Notes under the pieces: model-generated | What the model saw: the letters and a program-made list of their open reading frames with translations, nothing else | Told to the model about the DNA's origin: nothing | Database searches by the model: none | NCBI RefSeq assembly: GCF_004363775.1 | Contig: NZ_SNZE01000001.1 | Coordinates: 106,860-170,859 of the forward strand | Length of the DNA stretch: 64,000 nucleotides | Source: Hydromonas duriensis | GTDB taxonomy: Bacteria > Pseudomonadota > Gammaproteobacteria > Burkholderiales > Burkholderiaceae | Reading direction: 5' to 3' | Part shown: in pieces, positions 62,980 through 64,000 of the stretch | Numbering within the stretch: position 1 is the stretch's first letter | Layout of the letters: every line of letters begins with the position of its first letter | Position numbers and translations under genes: made by a program

Positions 62980-64000
62980 ATGACAAATCAAAAACAACAA
63001 AAAATACCGCAGCATAAACAACACAACCAAGGCTTGCCTGTTTGGCTCACTGGGTTTGCCATCCCTTTTGTACAACTGATTTTGGCTTTCGGTTTGGCCT
63101 CTTTATTGGTGTTGGCGATAGGACAAAGTCCGCTGGATGTCATGACTGTTTTGGTGCGAGGTGCTTTTAATCTTGATACGGGTTTACCCTCTACGCTGTA
63201 TAACGCCACCAGTCTGATTTTTACAGGGTTGGCTGTGGTGGTGGCTTTCCATGCGGGGCTGTTTAATATTGGTGGTGAAGGGCAGGCATATTTTGCAGGT
63301 TTGGGCGTGACGTTGGCATGTTTGGCGTTTGGTCACGTGCTTCCTGCGCCCTTGATGTTTATTGTGGCCATTATTGGCGCTTTAGTTTTTGGTGGGGCTT
63401 ATGGGTTTATTCCTGGGGTCTTACAAGCCAAGCGCGGCGCGCATGTGGTGGTGACCACCATCATGTTGAACTACATCGTCTTTGCATTTATGAACTATGC
63501 GATGCGCTTTTGGTTGTCAAAAAGCGAAGGTTCTACCGACTCCGCTAACTTTGCTGAAAGTTCGGTTTTACCTCGACTTGCCGACATGATGCCATTTTTA
63601 GGTTTCTCGGATACACCCTTGAATTTTTCCTTTTTCTTGGCTTTGCTGACCGCTGGTTATGTGTGGTGGCTGATTTGGCGCTCGCGTTTGGGTTATGAAA
63701 TTCGTGTGGTGGGGCAAAATCCTCAAGCGGCGGTGTATGCGGGTATTTCTGTTTCAAAGACCGTCATCTCGACCATGGTCATTTCGGGTGCGCTTGCAGG
63801 TTTAATGGCGGTCAATGTGGTCTACGGTGCGCAGGGCCGTTTGAGTTTATCGTTCACTTCTGGCATTGGTTTTATGGGCATTGCGGTTGCACTGATGGGG
63901 CGTAACCATCCCGTCGGCGTGGTGCTGTCCGCCTTGTTGTTTGGTGCGCTGGCGCAGGGTGGTTCGGAGATGCAGTTTGAATTACCTGACATCAGTCCAG
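62980..64000 (+). CDS. ABC transporter permease, 5' part
   Basis: At least 340 residues; the frame is open to the window edge. After a polar, Gln-rich N-terminus of about 20 residues come at least eight membrane segments. The stretch HAGLFNIGGEGQAYFAGLG and the loop VVGQNPQAAVYAGISVSKTV are typical of BMP-linked (YufP/RbsC-like) permeases. It is two bases after the ATPase stop. A second permease is expected beyond the window. Confidence 0.92.
   Translation, partial: MTNQKQQKIPQHKQHNQGLPVWLTGFAIPFVQLILAFGLASLLVLAIGQSPLDVMTVLVRGAFNLDTGLPSTLYNATSLIFTGLAVVVAFHAGLFNIGGEGQAYFAGLGVTLACLAFGHVLPAPLMFIVAIIGALVFGGAYGFIPGVLQAKRGAHVVVTTIMLNYIVFAFMNYAMRFWLSKSEGSTDSANFAESSVLPRLADMMPFLGFSDTPLNFSFFLALLTAGYVWWLIWRSRLGYEIRVVGQNPQAAVYAGISVSKTVISTMVISGALAGLMAVNVVYGAQGRLSLSFTSGIGFMGIAVALMGRNHPVGVVLSALLFGALAQGGSEMQFELPDISP

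Overview
The window looks like a chromosomal segment of a betaproteobacterium of the order Burkholderiales with moderate, fairly low GC. This is inferred from gene content. Markers are the ECF sigma/DUF3619/DUF3106 trio, PhaR, a DUF3460 mini-gene next to scpA, glnA followed by ntrB and ntrC, and a tandem glycine riboswitch in front of gcvT. No rRNA or tRNA gene and no CRISPR array was found. Almost all genes are intact; the adhesin at the left edge and the ABC permease at the right edge are cut by the window.

Layout. 1-2.8 kb: 3' part of a trimeric autotransporter adhesin, then a BamE-like/OmpA-like envelope protein. 2.9-9.9 kb: a partial type VI secretion locus. tagJ and an FHA gene point left; tssF-tssE-tssG-tssA point right from a shared divergent promoter region. 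The sheath, Hcp, ClpV and membrane-complex genes are absent here. 9.9-14.6 kb: ECF sigma factor with DUF3619/DUF3106 partners, gamma carbonic anhydrase, a DUF455 ferritin-like protein with murI, and phaR. 14.8-20.2 kb: acetate uptake (DUF485-actP) with a DUF294 nucleotidyltransferase-like protein and a DEDDh exonuclease; a DUF4136 lipoprotein lies between on the other strand. 20.2-25.7 kb: nitrogen control (glnA, SRPBCC, small secreted protein, ntrB, ntrC). 25.8-33 kb: a minus-strand lipid cluster matching the E. coli ynbABCD set (CDP-alcohol phosphatidyltransferase, hydrolase-methyltransferase fusion, PAP2-DSP phosphatase fusion, CdsA paralogue), plus a small membrane protein, cca and an acyltransferase. 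33.2-37 kb: AraC regulator, LysE exporter, rep helicase. 37-41.1 kb: a probably acquired cassette (OPT transporter, DUF1177, peptidase E), bounded by an intact cupin gene on one side and a decayed copy of that gene's 3' end on the other. 41-53 kb: cupin, scpA, DUF3460, tamA-tamB, an acyl-CoA (probably glutaryl-CoA) dehydrogenase, an MTA/SAH deaminase-like hydrolase, a Gfo/Idh/MocA oxidoreductase and a small CxxC protein. 53-59.8 kb: glycine cleavage genes gcvT, gcvH and gcvP, interrupted by a GIY-YIG nuclease gene bounded by 28-bp perfect inverted repeats and by an AlbA_2-domain gene. 60-64 kb: a BMP-type lipoprotein, a double ATPase and a permease, probably a nucleoside ABC importer.

The most unusual items are the inverted-repeat-bounded GIY-YIG unit inside the gcv genes, with one end folding as a 66-nt cloverleaf; the lipid cluster with its divergent phosphatidyltransferase motif; the cupin-remnant boundary of the OPT/DUF1177/PepE cassette; and an NtrC whose sigma-54 contact loop reads GAFVGA instead of GAFTGA.
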